From contig NZ_CP088022.1 of the NCBI RefSeq assembly GCF_013373795.3, positions 7,874,001 to 7,938,000 on the forward strand: 64,000 nt of DNA, in the 5' to 3' direction. This DNA comes from Bradyrhizobium quebecense (GTDB taxonomy: Bacteria; Pseudomonadota; Alphaproteobacteria; Rhizobiales; Xanthobacteraceae). The notes beneath the pieces are model-generated. The model ran no database searches. It was not told the origin of the DNA and saw only the letters and a list, made by a program, of their open reading frames with translations. A program made the translations under genes and the position numbers. Of this stretch, positions 40,601 through 49,181 are shown in pieces. How positions within the stretch are numbered: the first letter of the stretch is position 1; each line of letters begins with the position of its first letter.

Positions 40601-40837
40601 ACATCAGCGTCAAACACCACCGCAGCCAGCCAGCAGGCCGCGGCGCCGCCGCCAAAAAACAATGACCAGCCGTCGGTCGTGATCGTGGAAGTGCTCGGCT
40701 ATGGCGGCGGTGACGGGAGCCCGCCGCAGGATCCGCCGGAGCAGCAGCGCAAACCGCGCGAAAAGCAGAGCTACAACGAGAACAGCGCCTTCCAGGTCAT
40801 CGGGCTCGGCGATGCGACGGGCTCGTCCGGCAGGTGA
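28664..40837 (+). CDS. giant filamentous-haemagglutinin-type exoprotein (4057 aa)
   Basis: This gene codes for a 4057-aa exported protein. An arginine-rich extended n-region leads into a hydrophobic signal core (about 34-50) ending in ASA. Residues ~60-140 are Ala/Gln-rich and helical. A TPS/haemagglutination-activity domain follows at about 150-300 ([41 protein letters not shown]). Several thousand residues of beta-helix-type Gly/Thr/Asn-rich repeats follow, with scattered IPAGT/LPAGT motifs. The C-terminal ~500 residues (AGRDI..., [44 protein letters not shown]) match the DUF3739 type. It would be a surface or shed adhesin. No TpsB transporter is in the window; sigma/FecR genes precede it and a T2SS follows. 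The frame is open without interruption. Confidence 0.93.
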   Translation: MPSRQRVARRPRLDPRRVAPPPSRQRIRLASRSMLLAGTSTLALLLSGLEGASARPFGNFATTSSAPAIASDAAAAAAQQATDVARQSQGALTRATQAIQALQAAQSAARSAAAGSQRSTTLPQVAVPNGLAPGGLQVAPGAVPGSSLWQGAALPSQAASGGQTTVTVNQTAPQAILNWQSFNVGSQTTLDFNQQASNWTALNRVVGNTGPSQILGRITAPGQVLVINQNGIIFGGASQINVGSLIASTANIADSQFLANGLYSTQSGTNYLPSFTGAGGKIVVESGALITTNAPSSVTAGGGFVLLMGTEVDNAGAITTPKGQTQLAAGDDFILRAGYGTNTNQNSTTRGNEIAPVLYPGSGSGTVTNTGLVLAQQGDITLAGHAVTQDGILLSTTSVNQRGTIHLLNSASDATGSVTLTNHGISLILPETDAAAALVSGIDPSVTALNSQRDALIASAKPNLLATGQFDNLSTLSDRPDQSRIEIVTGGTIDFRNGSLTMAQGGQVTAAAGKRVFAESGSVIDVSGTTGTVLPVSANSIKVNVQGNELRDSPQNRDSGTLINSNLWIDARDLTLVPAGTGGYATDRYYTAGGLLEVSGYLNNTGHKIGEWTAVGGTITLSAPEVVAQRGSIFNISGGAVQYQSGYVRQTLLLGNDGRIYDADNAPANLTYVAVANGFIVNHAHWNVVEVYLSPFGKGSSRWENGYTVGRDAGSLVLSTPTSVFEGAILANVIDGEQQVTKRPAGVTDGYKLTQNTVPLAGTLALGRYDSYGLAGAYTTDVSFGNVAPVAGGLDPTSALPAGRVNTAYFDAPTLNSFGLGGLNINTASKIAIDAPLQFSSGAQVKLIAPTVDVAAGITARSGSVTISNILNGANGTVTLTNAAGGAALTLESGAVIDMRGLWVNALTNPNSASGLGFLDGGNVTFNSLQNVTLAAGSVIDVSSGGAVLANGKTQGGKGGNVTIIAGNAQQDAGTPGNGNLVLDGTIRAWGVTGGGTLTISTPGNILIGDNAELAGGILPAGMPAPAAVKLRQSFTIPAGQPLPTALTLNFTTLVYDAPIPADVTISAAPTAPTGADWTIPQGMDGLQSRDANGQTQYWGSGSVIPAGTLITGWSGTGRIPAGTVIPSNVFPNGIPVAPYQVKYAAGSIQSTPMTYPVGAVIPAGVVLPQTVEITPAPALNPSFFTAGFSNYDINGGLGVVVASNTVVAAAMPVYRFTANSYAVAAGSDPSSALTTWTPPLFTADPVKATIAQRGGASLALRSLIKSGTGPLVSGGAIVVGDGASVSVDPGQSITLDAFGQINVFGSLTAHGGSINLVNDAYSSTAEAARNFDLNGNGRGVSVWVGSAAKLDVSGLAYQASDLSGRAFGRATDGGSITINGGGAFVIVRPGAELNADGTQVAIDLAAGGAAASSRPQAITTNGGAITLASQSGLYLDGDIHAFSGGGNASGGSLSIALTTPTFDWNSFPNGQAPANVIVPSLMTVVQGRPASALPDDIAPGMGASHLAFGQATVSADMVKAGGFDSLTLTSGDYMQFSGNVSLALGRGLTLTAAAFTSGVPVTGPVDPSMPTTAGSVKVSAPYILFREATANVPDGTVSGSIRNPGGAALPTTATFEADANQIDIQGLIGFSARSPNNMYAPGFLTTKLVSQGDIRFLSMPGVVATQLSTSGNLELLAAQIYPATNSVATVIAGSGNSDPTTTLTIGRTTATIPDTPFSVFGQLAFQAPVIEQGGIVRAPLGLLTFGLGWPVYTPHIDVLPGSVTSVSMAGLIIPYGGTIDGVTYTYNGSAVRAISLTNFNSNGSQSGIILDGQSISVASGAILDMSGGGTLAGAGFVSGRGGSVNVINTPLVNANPATPVSKASDKVYAILPGYGSGYAPIVLENGAGDPAIGQQITVPAGVPGLPAGTYTLLPSNYALLPGAYRVELGASTTTPVGNPITIGNGTYAASVTTGVANTAIKGSLPVTALITAGTSVRKYSQFNEQNYSDFLLANVAQFGGVRPLLPSDGKTLQIMFEMPGSTSIGAALTFDGTALFQGAPGGSAGQVALLNVGEIYADAPTQGFSGPSVGAADLNALKAPRLLVNGTVFVSNGTLFLNQPYGHDLFIRDGVSLSAGEMFFIGNNINVGNGVTLSTIGQGAVPFDSVSTGMSYAVSQFTVLALSNGNINFLPSNVGNGSITIGAGSSLYSEGTLAFVTNGASAIDPTAHFGSSNIALAVGTINIGDAATIAASGAPAGLLFDQTLFNTLVNGDPLHNAPALKTITLAAANSVNLFDGAGLDATGSGVNLVLNTSAICGYGGAGDSSTIAADKITWNGISGATPPAIAAGGPGTGAGTLNLVANEIDFGRFASLDTTTASRVIYGFSNVNITGNSRIISAGNGKLFVYQTPSADPAAVFGQSGSGGNLTLTTPLLTGMQKSIMAYSAGGALNVVAPAGIAPSGAGSTVAGAEIDLTGGSVGIDSTILLPSGKLVVNATGDIALGGASRIDLAGRPSTIQTATVYGFGGTAIFNSAQGGLTQLAGSVIDVSATNAGAGSISIAAANGPVTLGGALNGAATNGYASGDFSVTAGRLSSSDFAALNALLTRGGFFDARGFDIRNGDLVVGDGVKASNVTIATDNGSLSIVGTIDASGAAPGTIRLSAGNGLALAPTAVLDVHGTVLQVDSYGQPIEARNRGHIELTAAGGALTLSPGATMDLTTPNGVAYGDVVLNAQRTGETSGDMAINAAGPLNIKGAYSIALNAFWTYDLPGGSTITHATLDGYDIASTAFINAALGNAGLATRVAGLSAFGSAYHLRPGVQITSSGDLSTSGDLDLAGYRYGPNANRDATSASYGAGEPMALVIRAGGNLTVKGSISDGFKSTPGTPPVYRLIDLSTDPLSSFWSASDTGLSSASYGYTGNAMLTADWTIPNDDFYQGLNSSYGAYVDTAGHSYGPGTTIPAGTILDVGTSEAGIGWLFFEIGHLPTIGAVVTPGVPGGSGSSAAALMLAPGSLSASIRLVAGADLAAADQRTLQTTQALNGCGNLTLNDPAYNSLRNGTFFSVLRTGTGSLDLLAGASFSEATPYGVYTAGTQATPILAGNGSNPYDLVGVTSSGNSHAWYAEHGGDLLLTAQQDITGNIQIADGNTRFADSNLTANWLRQQGGGSSADPAAWWVNFGTFAKTRADKDTLQLIGFQGIGTLGGGNLTLIAGGNAGVTGNGSTALDLAVVSTGRVLPNGTLVQTGGGNLVVKVGGGLNPVVPTTPYGQAPDYFGSFTNLRGDTTVSAGSVGALAPNTWGSYLVSYDPRAVDPNVLKRSLKTPGPLVMPGDGSVSIVTRGDLVLGGAGDVGMATPVDLNGIAYTVRNADGTTTLMSGGQSNFTLWTPATAINLYAAGGDATVLSGVSFNGTAFFPGTLIVSAANGDIRFTEPGPGGGNSFIELMPAPLGQLELLAAGSVYGTDQVVAMSGADMSTLATPFNPVFSSGTGGAGTSNAWANAANRINPISPIAFGEDLPISNLHAGDNRPALVYAGIDIVDLTLGQALPENPDRGKYFYPTHGTWYIAAKPFEVIAGRDIVGTGPVPSVFLNTGPDDISLMQAGRDIFYQSVTVVGPGLLQLQAGRNLYQGYYGSLLSAGDIINQSNTAGGAGIVTIAGVGASGPDYTDFARLYFNAANQVPGDGTPLAGSGKVAKTYADELYDWLRERFSPSRNYSYNGQSYVFTGAKEDALAFLLTLPVQQQGVFVRQLYYTELKESGREYNNEDSSRHNSYLRGRQAIATLFPDQDAQGNPLAYLGKITMFSGVAKRSDGTTYLADAVIQTQFGGDIQMLNPGGQTIIGVEGVTPGAGAGLITQGRNSPIDIYSLGSILLGQSRIMTTFGGNILAWSATGDINAGRGSKTTVIYTPPLRTYDAYGNITLSPAAPASGAGIATLAPIPGTPPSDVDLIAPLGTIDAGEAGIRVSGNVNLAALQVVNAANIQVQGTSTGIPTVQGPPVGALTSASNTTAASQQAAAPPPKNNDQPSVVIVEVLGYGGGDGSPPQDPPEQQRKPREKQSYNENSAFQVIGLGDATGSSGR

Positions 40838-40940
40838 CGCGCGAGGGGGCGTAGCCGGGGAAAGCGACAGCACAATGCAAATGTCGCTTTCCCGGAATCG
40901 CCAGCGCCTTGTGCGCAGCCCCGGCTTACGCGGTCGGCGA

Positions 40941-41519
40941 CTACTTGATCGTCAGGTGCACGTCCGGCGCCGGCCGGCCGGGGACCCATCCCAATGCAAA
41001 CCGCTGGCCGGCGACGATCTCATTCCTCGAGAGCTTTGAGGCAACCGCATCGCGGAATCGGAGATAGGCATCGCGCTGCCGCCCGCCGGTGCGGGCCGCC
41101 GCCAGATTGAGCCATTTGTAGGCCAGCACGTAATCGTTCGGAACGCCGTGGCCCTTGTCGTACATCAGGCCGAGCATGGCTTGCGCGAACGGATCGCCCT
41201 GCACCGCGCCGCGATAGTAGAGATCGGCGGCAGCATCATAGGCCTGCGGGACGCCGAAGCCGTGCTCGTACATGAATCCGAGCAGGCCGAGGGCTCTTGG
41301 GTTGTCGCGGTCGGCGGCCGGCGCAAGCTCCCGGGACGCCCTGACATAGTCGCCGCGATGGAAGGCGGCCGTTCCGCGCGCAACGCTGTCGGCGCTCGCG
41401 ACGGACGCGGTCGTGCCCCAAAGCGCGACCGCAAGCGAGGCGCAGAGGGCGGTCCGTTGCGTGAGCACGCGGCGCACTGTGCGGCCCGGCTCAGTGGTAG
41501 GCGGTGGTAATCGGCGCAT
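40941..41519 (-). CDS. exported Sel1-repeat protein
   Basis: This gene codes for a 192-aa protein with a signal peptide (hydrophobic LCASLAVALWGTTASVASA). It then has two to three Sel1/TPR-like repeats (ALGLLGFMYEHGFGVPQAYDAAADLYYRGA, AQAMLGLMYDKGHGVPNDYVLAYKWLNLAA). Such repeats mediate protein contacts in the periplasm. It lies after gspD on the same strand; the ATG at 41519 overlaps the end of gspD by 29 bases, while a GTG at 41477 would avoid the overlap. It may serve as an accessory to the secretion system; that is inference from position. Confidence 0.82.
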   Translation of the reverse strand: MRRLPPPTTEPGRTVRRVLTQRTALCASLAVALWGTTASVASADSVARGTAAFHRGDYVRASRELAPAADRDNPRALGLLGFMYEHGFGVPQAYDAAADLYYRGAVQGDPFAQAMLGLMYDKGHGVPNDYVLAYKWLNLAAARTGGRQRDAYLRFRDAVASKLSRNEIVAGQRFALGWVPGRPAPDVHLTIK

Positions 41520-43869
41520 TGGTCGATGTCGTTGCGATGTTGCCGCGCAATTTCGATCGCAGCTCCTCGGCCACCATCTGGGCGTCGGAACCGTTGCGGA
41601 TGATCTGCGGGCGAATGAAGATGATCAGCTCGGTGCGCTGGGTGCCGTTGCTCTGATGTCCGAAGGCATCACCGAGGCCGGGAATCTGGTCAAGCACGGG
41701 AAGCGCATTGCGGTTGCCGCTCTGCTGTTCGCTGATCAGGCCCGCCAGCAGCACGGTCTGGCCGTTGGCGACCGCGATCTGGCTCTTGACCCTCCGCTCC
41801 GACACCGTCGGGGTCAGGCTGTTCGCGCTGGTCTGCGGAACGTTGCTGATCTCCTGCTCGACATCGAGCCGCACGGTGCCGTTCACGCTGACCCGCGGTG
41901 AGACCCGCAGGATGATGCCGGTGTTGCGATAGTCGATGGTGTTGACCACCGTGTTGCTGCCGGTCAGCACCGTCGCGCTGCCGGTCGACACCGGGACGAC
42001 GTCACCGACCTGCAGGGTCGCGACCTGGTTGTTGATCACGACCAGCGACGGATTGGAGAGCACCTTGACGCTGGTGACGGCATGCAGCGCATCTAGGATG
42101 AGGCTCGGCTGCGTCTCGGATCCGATCAGGAAGTTGAAGCCCGGGAAGGCGCGGTTGATGAAGGCATTGGTGACCGAGCCTGCGACGGAGACGGCCCCGG
42201 TGGTCGCGTCCGTGGTGGTCGCGGGCGCCGTGGTGGCTTGGGTGCCCGTGAACGAGCCGACGTTCGGCTTCAGGCCGAGGTTCCTGCTGGTGAGATAGGT
42301 CTGCACACCATAGGACAAAGTGTTGTTGAGCGTGACCTCGGCGATCGTCGCATCGATCGCGACCTGGAGCTGCGGCTCGTCGATCTGCTGCAGCGTCGCC
42401 TCGATGATGCGGTAGTTGGCCTGATCGGCGTAGATCAGCAGATTGTTGTTCACGACATCGGGCGTGATCCGTACGTCCTGCATGACGGGCTGGCCGTTGC
42501 CTGAGCCCGAGCCAGCGCCGCGTCCGCTATCCAGCGCGGCATTGTTGCCCTGGCCCTGATTGGGATTGTTCGCTTGCCCGCCGGCGCCAAATCCCTGGCC
42601 GAGGCCCTGACCCGTTGCGCCTGTCCCTGACGTGCCGCGCGAGGCAAAGCTGTTCGAGTTCGAGCCCGAGTTGCCGTTCGCGGACAGACGGTCGGCGACG
42701 CTCGAGGTCGACGAGGTGCCGGAGCCGGGCGCGAGCTGGCTGTCGGCGCTGTCGAGCAAATTGCCGGACGATCCGCCGAGGAACATGTCGGTCAGAACCC
42801 GCGCGATCTGGCGCGCATCGCCGTATTTGACGCGGTAGACATGGACCGAGGTGCGCGCGGTGTCGTTGCGGTCGAGGCGCTTGATCCAGGTCGCCGCCGT
42901 GTGCAGCATGTCCGGCTTCTTGGTCACCACCAGCACCGCGTTGAGGCGTGCGACCGGCATGAACTTGATGACGTTCTGGCTGAGGCCGTTCTCGCCGGAA
43001 TCGACGATCTTCTCCAGCTCGGCGATGACGGGCGCGGGCGAGCCGCTCGAGATCGGGAAGATGCCGACCGATTGGCCGCGCATCCAGTCGACGTCGAAGC
43101 TGAGCACGGTGTCGACGGCGGTGCGGCGCTCGGCGCCGGTGCCCTGGATCAGAAGCAGATTGCGCGTCGTGTCGGCGCGGATAGAGCCTGCCCTGGTGGC
43201 GAAGCTGTCGGTCAGCTTTAGCAGGGTCTGGGCCGACACATATTGCAGGGGAACCACCGAGATGCCGAATCCGGGTTCGGGATTGGCCGCCGCGGCATCG
43301 ACGCGGCCGCCGCCGACGGCGTCGCCGAGCGGCGTCAGGCGATAGCCCGCGGTATCTTTCAGCAACACCACGCCGCTCAGGCGAAGCGCGTTTTCAAGCA
43401 CGAAGACCATGTCGGATTTCGGCACCGGGCGGACCGACACCAGGCTCACCGTGCCCTGTACCCGCGGGTCGATGGTGTATCCGACATGCAGGATGTCGCC
43501 GAGCACGACCTTGGCGACGGTCGCAACCGGCGTGCTCTCGAAATTCAGATCGAAGCCATTCCCGTTCGCGGCCGGCTGCGGCCGCGCGTCGGCGACGGCA
43601 GTCACTTCGCTTCCCTCATACATCGCCGCGCGGACGCTGCCGCCCTGGCCGCCGCCTGTCGCCGCCAGCCCGCTCACCGGTTGCGGCTGGCGCGGCAAGA
43701 GATCCAGCGATCGCACCTTGTCGGTGACGTCGACCTGGGACGCGTCCACACTCTCGCCGACCGTCGCGGAATTGCAGGACGCCAGCAACCCCAGTGACGT
43801 CAGGGCAAAAATGGCTGCCAGGCCGCCGCGGATCGTCGGGCAGCGGCCCACTGTGCCTACGCGTTGCAT
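41491..43869 (-). CDS. gspD: type II secretion secretin GspD with lipobox
   Basis: This gene codes for the 792-aa outer-membrane secretin of the T2SS. The signal peptide ends LTSLGLLASC, a lipobox with Cys32, so the protein is probably lipidated. N0 (FDLNFESTPVATVAKVVLGDILHVGYTID), N1, N2 and N3 domains follow. A long Ser/Gly/Asn/Gln-rich insert (about 390-470) interrupts N3. The secretin core carries VKVLSNPSLVVINNQVATLQVGD and a C-terminal VLLAGLISEQ block. The ATG at 43869 has GAAGGG upstream. It is divergent from gspE, with a 318-bp shared promoter region, an arrangement unlike the classic gspC-O operon. Confidence 0.95.
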   Translation of the reverse strand: MQRVGTVGRCPTIRGGLAAIFALTSLGLLASCNSATVGESVDASQVDVTDKVRSLDLLPRQPQPVSGLAATGGGQGGSVRAAMYEGSEVTAVADARPQPAANGNGFDLNFESTPVATVAKVVLGDILHVGYTIDPRVQGTVSLVSVRPVPKSDMVFVLENALRLSGVVLLKDTAGYRLTPLGDAVGGGRVDAAAANPEPGFGISVVPLQYVSAQTLLKLTDSFATRAGSIRADTTRNLLLIQGTGAERRTAVDTVLSFDVDWMRGQSVGIFPISSGSPAPVIAELEKIVDSGENGLSQNVIKFMPVARLNAVLVVTKKPDMLHTAATWIKRLDRNDTARTSVHVYRVKYGDARQIARVLTDMFLGGSSGNLLDSADSQLAPGSGTSSTSSVADRLSANGNSGSNSNSFASRGTSGTGATGQGLGQGFGAGGQANNPNQGQGNNAALDSGRGAGSGSGNGQPVMQDVRITPDVVNNNLLIYADQANYRIIEATLQQIDEPQLQVAIDATIAEVTLNNTLSYGVQTYLTSRNLGLKPNVGSFTGTQATTAPATTTDATTGAVSVAGSVTNAFINRAFPGFNFLIGSETQPSLILDALHAVTSVKVLSNPSLVVINNQVATLQVGDVVPVSTGSATVLTGSNTVVNTIDYRNTGIILRVSPRVSVNGTVRLDVEQEISNVPQTSANSLTPTVSERRVKSQIAVANGQTVLLAGLISEQQSGNRNALPVLDQIPGLGDAFGHQSNGTQRTELIIFIRPQIIRNGSDAQMVAEELRSKLRGNIATTSTNAPITTAYH

Positions 43870-44187
43870 GAAGGCCCTTCGCTCTGACTAATTGAAATTT
43901 CGACGGCTTGCGACGATCGGTCCTACCCCGCTGGGACTCTTAGCGATCGAACATGACAGAAATAAATTGGTTACATGATCGGCGTTCGCGACCCGTCCAT
44001 CGCATCACAACTGTGCAGCCGGCGCGCGGCCGTGTCCGCGATGCCACGTCAAGGTTTCTTGAGCGAGGCGAACGATGTGACTTCGCACAGCTGTCACACT
44101 TCGGATCGATAACCGCAGAATTGCCGGGAGCCGACGCGGCGGCGGATGGCACGGACTGATCCGGGATAGTGTGGCGGGATATCGAGA
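43870..44187. promoter_or_regulatory. divergent gspD / gspE intergenic region
   Basis: These 318 bp between the two T2SS transcription units must hold promoters for both. The gspD-proximal part is AT-richer (aataaattggttacatgatc near 43961). Single ctgtcat/ctgtcac words occur near 43955 (minus strand) and 44091 (plus strand), without a second half-site at Pho-box spacing. No gene is evident inside. Confidence 0.5.
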
Positions 44188-45864
44188 ATGGCCAACGACC
44201 TGTCCGTTCGGTTCGTGGATTATCTTCGTCAGAACAATCACCTGGCGCCGATCGACGGATCGCCTGAGCGGAGCGGGCAGGGCGCCGACGCCAGGCAACT
44301 GAAGCTGTGGGAGGTCACCAGCCTCGCACCGACCGAATTCGCCGACGAAGCCGCGCGCTTCTTCGCGCTCGGCCGCCTCACGCTGCAGGAGATGACCTCG
44401 GCCGAACCGCTGGTCGGGGCGTTCTCGCCGCGCTTCCTGCGCGAGACCATGGTCTATCCATGCCGGGCAGCCGATGGGACCACTGTCCTGGCGGTCGTCG
44501 ACCCGACCGACCAGGCGACGCTGCGGGCGGCGCAGATCGTGCTTGGCGCCGGCATCAAAGTGAAGGTGGCTTCGTCGGAAGACGTCGCCATCGCGCTGAA
44601 CAACTCTTCCAGCGCCGAGGAGGCCGAGACCACCGATACGACGGCGGCGCTGCCCCGCGAAGACGACATCGAGAGCCTGCGCGATCTCGCCAGCGGTGCG
44701 CCGGTGGTGCGCGCGGTCAACGATCTGATCGAGAAGGCCGTCGAGTTCCGCGCCAGCGACATCCATATCGAGCCGTTTTCCGCCGGCCTCATGGTGCGCT
44801 TGCGCATCGATGGCCTGCTGCGGCCGGTCGCGGCGCTGTCGGGGGTGCTGCCACAGGCGGTGGTCTCCCGCATCAAGATCATCGCCAATCTCAACATCGC
44901 CGAGCGCCGCCTGCCGCAGGACGGTGCGGCGCGGCTGCGGGTCGGGCGCACCGACATCGATATCCGCGTCGCGATCATGCCGATGCAACACGGCGAATCC
45001 GCCGTCATCCGCATCCTGCCCAAGGATCGCGGCCTGCTGGTTGTCGAAAAGCTGGGATTCTCGGAGAACGACGAAGCCAAGCTGCGGCGGCTGCTGAAGC
45101 TGCCGTACGGTATGGTCGTGATCACGGGGCCGACCGGCAGCGGCAAGACCACGACGCTGGCGACGATCCTCTCGATCCTCAATGAGCCCAGCCGCAAGAT
45201 TCTGACGATCGAGGATCCGGTCGAATACGAGATCCCCGGCGTCAACCAGTCCCAGGTCAAGCCGGCGATCGGCTTGACCTTCGCCACCGCGCTGCGCTCC
45301 TTCGTTCGCCAGGACCCTGATGTCATCATGGTCGGTGAAGTCAGAGATTCCGAGACCGCGCATGTCGCGGTGCATGCGGCGCTGACCGGGCATCTGGTGC
45401 TGACGACGCTGCACACCGAGACCGCGGCTGCCGCGGTGCCGCGCCTGCTCGACCTCGGGGTCGAAGGCTATCTGCTGCGTTCGGTGCTGCGCGGCGTGAT
45501 CGCGCAGCGCCTGGTCCGCCAATTGTGCGAGCGCTGCAAGGCGGCGCGGCCGCTGGCAACGGCCGATTTCACCGAGGATCCCCGGCTCACCGCACTCGGA
45601 TTCCGGGAAGGCGAGATCATTCACGAGCCATGCGGTTGCGAGCGTTGCGGCGGGACCGGTTATCGCGGCCGTCTCGGCGTGTTCGAGCTGCTCGAATTAT
45701 CCAGTGAACTGCGCGAACTGATCGGAGAGCGAAGCGACGGAATGAAGATCGATAGGATGGCGATCCGGGCGGGCATGACCACGATGCTCGATGACGGAGT
45801 TGCCAAATGCCGCGCCGGATTGACCTCGCCCGCCGAGATCCTCCGCGTTGCAACGGTGCGGTGA
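44188..45864 (+). CDS. gspE: type II secretion ATPase GspE
   Basis: This gene codes for the 558-aa hexameric ATPase that powers pseudopilus assembly. An N-terminal GspE-N domain contacts GspL. The ATPase has GPTGSGKTTT (about 313-322), the Asp box around EDPVEY, the Walker B-like DPDVIMVGEVRDSETA, and the His box TGHLVLTTLHT. A four-Cys zinc knuckle (CERC at about 446, CGCERC at about 484) is complete, as in true GspE rather than PilB. The ATG at 44188 has a GAGA just before. It is the first gene of an eleven-kilobase-scale operon-like run ending with gspN. Confidence 0.96.
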   Translation: MANDLSVRFVDYLRQNNHLAPIDGSPERSGQGADARQLKLWEVTSLAPTEFADEAARFFALGRLTLQEMTSAEPLVGAFSPRFLRETMVYPCRAADGTTVLAVVDPTDQATLRAAQIVLGAGIKVKVASSEDVAIALNNSSSAEEAETTDTTAALPREDDIESLRDLASGAPVVRAVNDLIEKAVEFRASDIHIEPFSAGLMVRLRIDGLLRPVAALSGVLPQAVVSRIKIIANLNIAERRLPQDGAARLRVGRTDIDIRVAIMPMQHGESAVIRILPKDRGLLVVEKLGFSENDEAKLRRLLKLPYGMVVITGPTGSGKTTTLATILSILNEPSRKILTIEDPVEYEIPGVNQSQVKPAIGLTFATALRSFVRQDPDVIMVGEVRDSETAHVAVHAALTGHLVLTTLHTETAAAAVPRLLDLGVEGYLLRSVLRGVIAQRLVRQLCERCKAARPLATADFTEDPRLTALGFREGEIIHEPCGCERCGGTGYRGRLGVFELLELSSELRELIGERSDGMKIDRMAIRAGMTTMLDDGVAKCRAGLTSPAEILRVATVR

Positions 45865-45868
45865 CGCC

Positions 45869-47080
45869 GTGCCGAATTATCGCTATCGCGCTTTGACCCA
45901 GGCCGGCGAGATCGTGAACGGCACGATCTCGGCTCCGACGGCGGCTGAGGTGGCACGGCGGATCGAATATCTCAAGCTGCTGCCGATCGAGACCACCGAG
46001 GACAAGCGCGCATCCGGCGCCACCGGTGGCCGCAGCCTGTTCGGCGGGCCGAGTGCCGCCGAGGTCACCACCTTCACGCGCGATCTCGCCCTGCTGCTCA
46101 AGGCCGGCGCGCGTCTCGACGATGCCCTGGAGCTTTTGTCCGGCGATGCCGATGTCGGCCGGATGCGTCCGGTGGTGGCCAAAATCCGCGCGGCCCTGCT
46201 CACCGGCGAGAGCTTTGCCGATGCGGTGGCGGATCATCCGACCCTGTTCCAGCCGATGTACATCGCCCTGGTCCGGGTGGGGGAAATCTCCGGCACGCTC
46301 GACTCGGTGCTCGAGATGCTGGGGACCGAGCGCGCGCGTTCCGAGCAGATGCGGCGGAAGCTGACCGACGCCATGCAATATCCGGCCTTCGTGCTGGTCG
46401 CGGCATCCGGCGTGATGCTGTTCTTCCTGCTGTTCGTGCTGCCGCAATTCTCGACCGTGCTGGGCGATTTCGGCGGCAAGTCGGATACGGCACTCGCCAG
46501 CTTCATCGCGGTGTCGGATTTCCTGCGGGCCAATGCCACGGCGGCGAGCCTGATCAGTGCGGCCACGATTGCGCTCGCATGGTGGCTGCTGCGGCAGGCG
46601 CGCGTGCGCGCCGCGCTGGTCAGCGGGATCTCGCGGCTGCCGGGCATCAGCAGCGCCTTCCAGTTCTATCGCGCAAGCCTGTTTTGCCGCAATCTGGGCG
46701 TCCTGCTCGGCAGCGGCGTCAACCTCACGGCCGCGTTGCGCATCCTCGTCGACATCATGGCGGTGACCGGGAGCGGGGCGAACTGGACCGCCGCCGCCGA
46801 CCGCGTCCGCCATGGCGGAAAATTGTCGGACGCGCTCGCCGTGGCGGACAGCCTGCCGCCGATGGCGGTCCGCATGCTGCGGCTCGGCGAAGAGACCGGG
46901 CAGCTGCCGGTGCTGGCCGGGCGGGTCGCGGAATTCTACGAAGCAAAATTGCAGCGCAGCCTGGACCGTGTCGTCGGCATCGTCGGTCCACTGGCGATCA
47001 TCACGATCAGCACCGTCGTCGGCGGACTGATCGTATCGGTGATGACGGCGCTGCTCTCGGTCACGCAGCTAGTCGGTTAG
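45869..47080 (+). CDS. gspF: type II secretion inner-membrane protein GspF
   Basis: This gene codes for the 403-aa polytopic platform protein. It has the typical N-terminal NYRYRALTQAGEIVNG, two GspF/PilC cytoplasmic domains (FTRDLALLLKAGARLDDALELL and FCRNLGVLLGSGVNLTAALRIL) and three membrane segments (about 170-190, 220-240 and 370-395). The start is GTG at 45869, five bases after the gspE stop. Length and domain order are standard. Confidence 0.95.
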   Translation: MPNYRYRALTQAGEIVNGTISAPTAAEVARRIEYLKLLPIETTEDKRASGATGGRSLFGGPSAAEVTTFTRDLALLLKAGARLDDALELLSGDADVGRMRPVVAKIRAALLTGESFADAVADHPTLFQPMYIALVRVGEISGTLDSVLEMLGTERARSEQMRRKLTDAMQYPAFVLVAASGVMLFFLLFVLPQFSTVLGDFGGKSDTALASFIAVSDFLRANATAASLISAATIALAWWLLRQARVRAALVSGISRLPGISSAFQFYRASLFCRNLGVLLGSGVNLTAALRILVDIMAVTGSGANWTAAADRVRHGGKLSDALAVADSLPPMAVRMLRLGEETGQLPVLAGRVAEFYEAKLQRSLDRVVGIVGPLAIITISTVVGGLIVSVMTALLSVTQLVG

Positions 47081-47097
47081 AGCAGGGGTCATTGGTC

Positions 47098-47613
47098 ATG
47101 ATATCGCGCAACACGATCATCGAAACATTCTCCATGCGAGCGGGACGCGATCCGGCGCGCTCACAACGGCCAAGGCGGTCGGGGCAGGAAGGCTTCACGC
47201 TGGTCGAGATGCTGGTGGTGATCGCGATCATCGGCCTCATCATGGGGCTGATCGGGCCGCGCGTGCTCAACTATCTCAGCGAATCCAAGGTCAAGACCGC
47301 GCGTATCCAGTTGCAGAGCTTCTCCAGCGCGCTCGACCTGTTCTACCTCGACGCCGGACGCTTCCCGTCCACGGCGGAGGGACTTGCCGCGCTGGTCCGG
47401 CGCACGCCGGGCGTCGCCGCCTGGAACGGCCCCTATCTGAAGGGCGGCAACGTTCCGAACGATCCCTGGAACCATCCCTATCTCTATCGCTCGCCGGGCG
47501 AACACGGGCCTTACGATATCGTCTCCTATGGCTCCGACGGTCAGGAGGGCGGCAGCGGCACCTCGGCCGACATCTCGCTGGAAAAGACGACAGCCGCCAA
47601 CAACGACCAATAG
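47098..47613 (+). CDS. gspG: major pseudopilin GspG
   Basis: This gene codes for the 171-aa major pseudopilin. The class III cleavage site is EG^FTLVE (after Gly32, with Glu at +5), followed by the hydrophobic helix. The calcium-site region with WNGPYL, PNDPWNHPYLYRSPG and YDIVSYGSDGQEGG is diagnostic for GspG. If the ATG at 47098 is used, the leader is 32 residues, long for a pseudopilin; an internal ATG at 47134 would give 20. AGGGG lies ~10 bases before the first ATG. Confidence 0.95.
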   Translation: MISRNTIIETFSMRAGRDPARSQRPRRSGQEGFTLVEMLVVIAIIGLIMGLIGPRVLNYLSESKVKTARIQLQSFSSALDLFYLDAGRFPSTAEGLAALVRRTPGVAAWNGPYLKGGNVPNDPWNHPYLYRSPGEHGPYDIVSYGSDGQEGGSGTSADISLEKTTAANNDQ

Positions 47614-47618
47614 GATGC

Positions 47619-48092
47619 ATGACGAGCATGAATGAGGCGTCGCAGCGCGGCTTTACCCTGCTCGAGATGGTGTGCGTGCTTGCCATCATCGCGCTGCTGG
47701 CGGCCGTGCTGCTCCCGTTCATTCCGCACCAGACCTCGCGATCGCGCTTGCAGGCCTATGCGTTGCAGACGGCAACGCTGCTGAAGGCCGATCGCAATGC
47801 CGCTATCGAGCGCAGCACCAGCGTTGCGACGCTGGTCGATGCGGCGAGCCGGGTGATCCACTCTGGCGCATCACGCATGACGGTGCGAATCCCCGATGAC
47901 GTGCGGTTCGATGCGGTGCTGCCGCAGAGCTGTCAGCGCCGCGCCGCACTGTCGACCATCCGCTTCTTCGCCAATGGCGGTTCCTGCGGCGGCTCCATCG
48001 CGCTGACGCGGCTCGATGCGGGATACGAGGTCCGCGTCAACTGGCTCACCGGAAGGGTAGAAATCGTTGCTCGCGACGTCGCCGCCAACTAA
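47619..48092 (+). CDS. gspH: minor pseudopilin GspH
   Basis: This gene codes for a 157-aa minor pseudopilin with an 11-residue leader and cleavage at RG^FTLLE (Glu at +5), a hydrophobic helix, then a GspH-like beta domain (SGASRMTVRIPDDVRF, IRFFANGGSCGGSIAL). The FFANGGSCGG stretch is typical of GspH/FimT proteins. It starts five bases after gspG. Confidence 0.9.
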   Translation: MTSMNEASQRGFTLLEMVCVLAIIALLAAVLLPFIPHQTSRSRLQAYALQTATLLKADRNAAIERSTSVATLVDAASRVIHSGASRMTVRIPDDVRFDAVLPQSCQRRAALSTIRFFANGGSCGGSIALTRLDAGYEVRVNWLTGRVEIVARDVAAN

Positions 48093-48477
48093 CCGCATGG
48101 ATGCGGGGTTCACCATCATCGAGGTGCTGGTGGCGCTGGCGCTGGTGGCTGTCTCGATCGTTGCGATCGGCGCCGTCATGGGCGTCAAGACGCGCGGCGT
48201 CCGGGCCATGGAGCAGCACGTCGCGCTGATGCAGGCGGCGCGCACTTTGATGACGGTCGGCATTCCGCCGCGCGCCGAACTGCAATCGGGCAAGTCGACG
48301 GGGCAGGCGGAGGGCTACCGCTGGACCATCGAGGTCAGTCCGCTTGGTGGCGACTGGACCGTGCCCGAGAGCAACGTGCCCTGGGCGCCTGAACTGGTGC
48401 GAATTCGCGTCAAGTCTCCGGGCGGTGCGTCGTCCGACATTCGCACCGTGCGCCTGATGCCGAGGTCTTCGGAATGA
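48067..48477 (+). CDS. gspI: minor pseudopilin GspI
   Basis: This gene codes for a 136-aa minor pseudopilin with AG^FTIIEVLVAL (Glu at +5). A TTG at 48067 with GGAAGGG eight bases upstream would give a normal 14-residue leader and overlap gspH by 26 bases. The ATG at 48097 leaves only three residues before the cleavage Phe and has no ribosome-binding site, so TTG is preferred. The C-terminal half (YRWTIEVSPLG..., LVRIRVKSP) matches GspI. Confidence 0.88.
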   Translation: MLATSPPTNRMDAGFTIIEVLVALALVAVSIVAIGAVMGVKTRGVRAMEQHVALMQAARTLMTVGIPPRAELQSGKSTGQAEGYRWTIEVSPLGGDWTVPESNVPWAPELVRIRVKSPGGASSDIRTVRLMPRSSE

Positions 48478-49181
48478 CCCCGGCAAGGACAGCACAGCGA
48501 ACGGGCGAGCGTGGCTTCACGCTGATCGAGACCATCGTCGCGCTGGCGCTGATGGGGCTGTTGCTATCGGCGCTCGCCAGCATCACGGCGCAATGGCTGC
48601 CGAGCTGGAACCGGGGGCTCGACCGGATCCAGCGCAGCGAATTGATCGGGATCGCGCTGGAACGGATCGGCGCCGATCTCGCCGCGGCGGAGTTCGTTGC
48701 CGCCAACCGCGATACCCACAAGCCGCTGTTCGACGGATCGGAATTGTCGGTCACGTTCGTGCGCACGTCGGTGGGGCCGAATGCGGGGCCGGGGCTCGAC
48801 GTGGTGCACCTTGGTGAAACCCGGGATCGCAGCGAGTTCGTCACGGTTCGTTCGCAGGCGCGCTTCACGCCGCTGGCCGACAGGGTGTCGCTTTCGGAGC
48901 AGGTGCATCTCGGCAGCCCCGTCGTGCTGCTGCGCGCACCCTATCGCCTGTCGTTCGCCTATGCCGGTGCCGACCGGGCCTGGAAGAGCGTGTGGAAGGA
49001 CGCCAACAAGCTGCCGGCGATGATCCGGTTGACCGTCCGTGATGCGGCAAGCCAGCGCGTCCTGTCGGTGTCGACCATCGCGCCGGTCCATGTGCAGATC
49101 CCGAGCGACTGCACCAAGCCGGACGGCAATTGCGGCGACAAGCAAAGTTCCGACGGTGCCACCGATCAGGGGAAGACGTGA
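48474..49181 (+). CDS. gspJ: minor pseudopilin GspJ
   Basis: This gene codes for a 235-aa minor pseudopilin. It has a 14-residue leader and cleavage at RG^FTLIETIVAL (Glu at +5), then a long C-terminal beta domain with LPAMIRLTVRD near the end. The ATG overlaps the gspI stop by four bases (ATGA). The length is typical for GspJ, the adapter between GspI and GspK at the pseudopilus tip. Confidence 0.9.
   Translation: MTPARTAQRTGERGFTLIETIVALALMGLLLSALASITAQWLPSWNRGLDRIQRSELIGIALERIGADLAAAEFVAANRDTHKPLFDGSELSVTFVRTSVGPNAGPGLDVVHLGETRDRSEFVTVRSQARFTPLADRVSLSEQVHLGSPVVLLRAPYRLSFAYAGADRAWKSVWKDANKLPAMIRLTVRDAASQRVLSVSTIAPVHVQIPSDCTKPDGNCGDKQSSDGATDQGKT

Noticed and set aside
28664..40837. Regularly spaced repeats that might be a CRISPR array or VNTR
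   Set aside because: The repetition is at protein level (beta-helix motifs) without constant nucleotide repeats and spacers. No CRISPR array is seen anywhere in the window.
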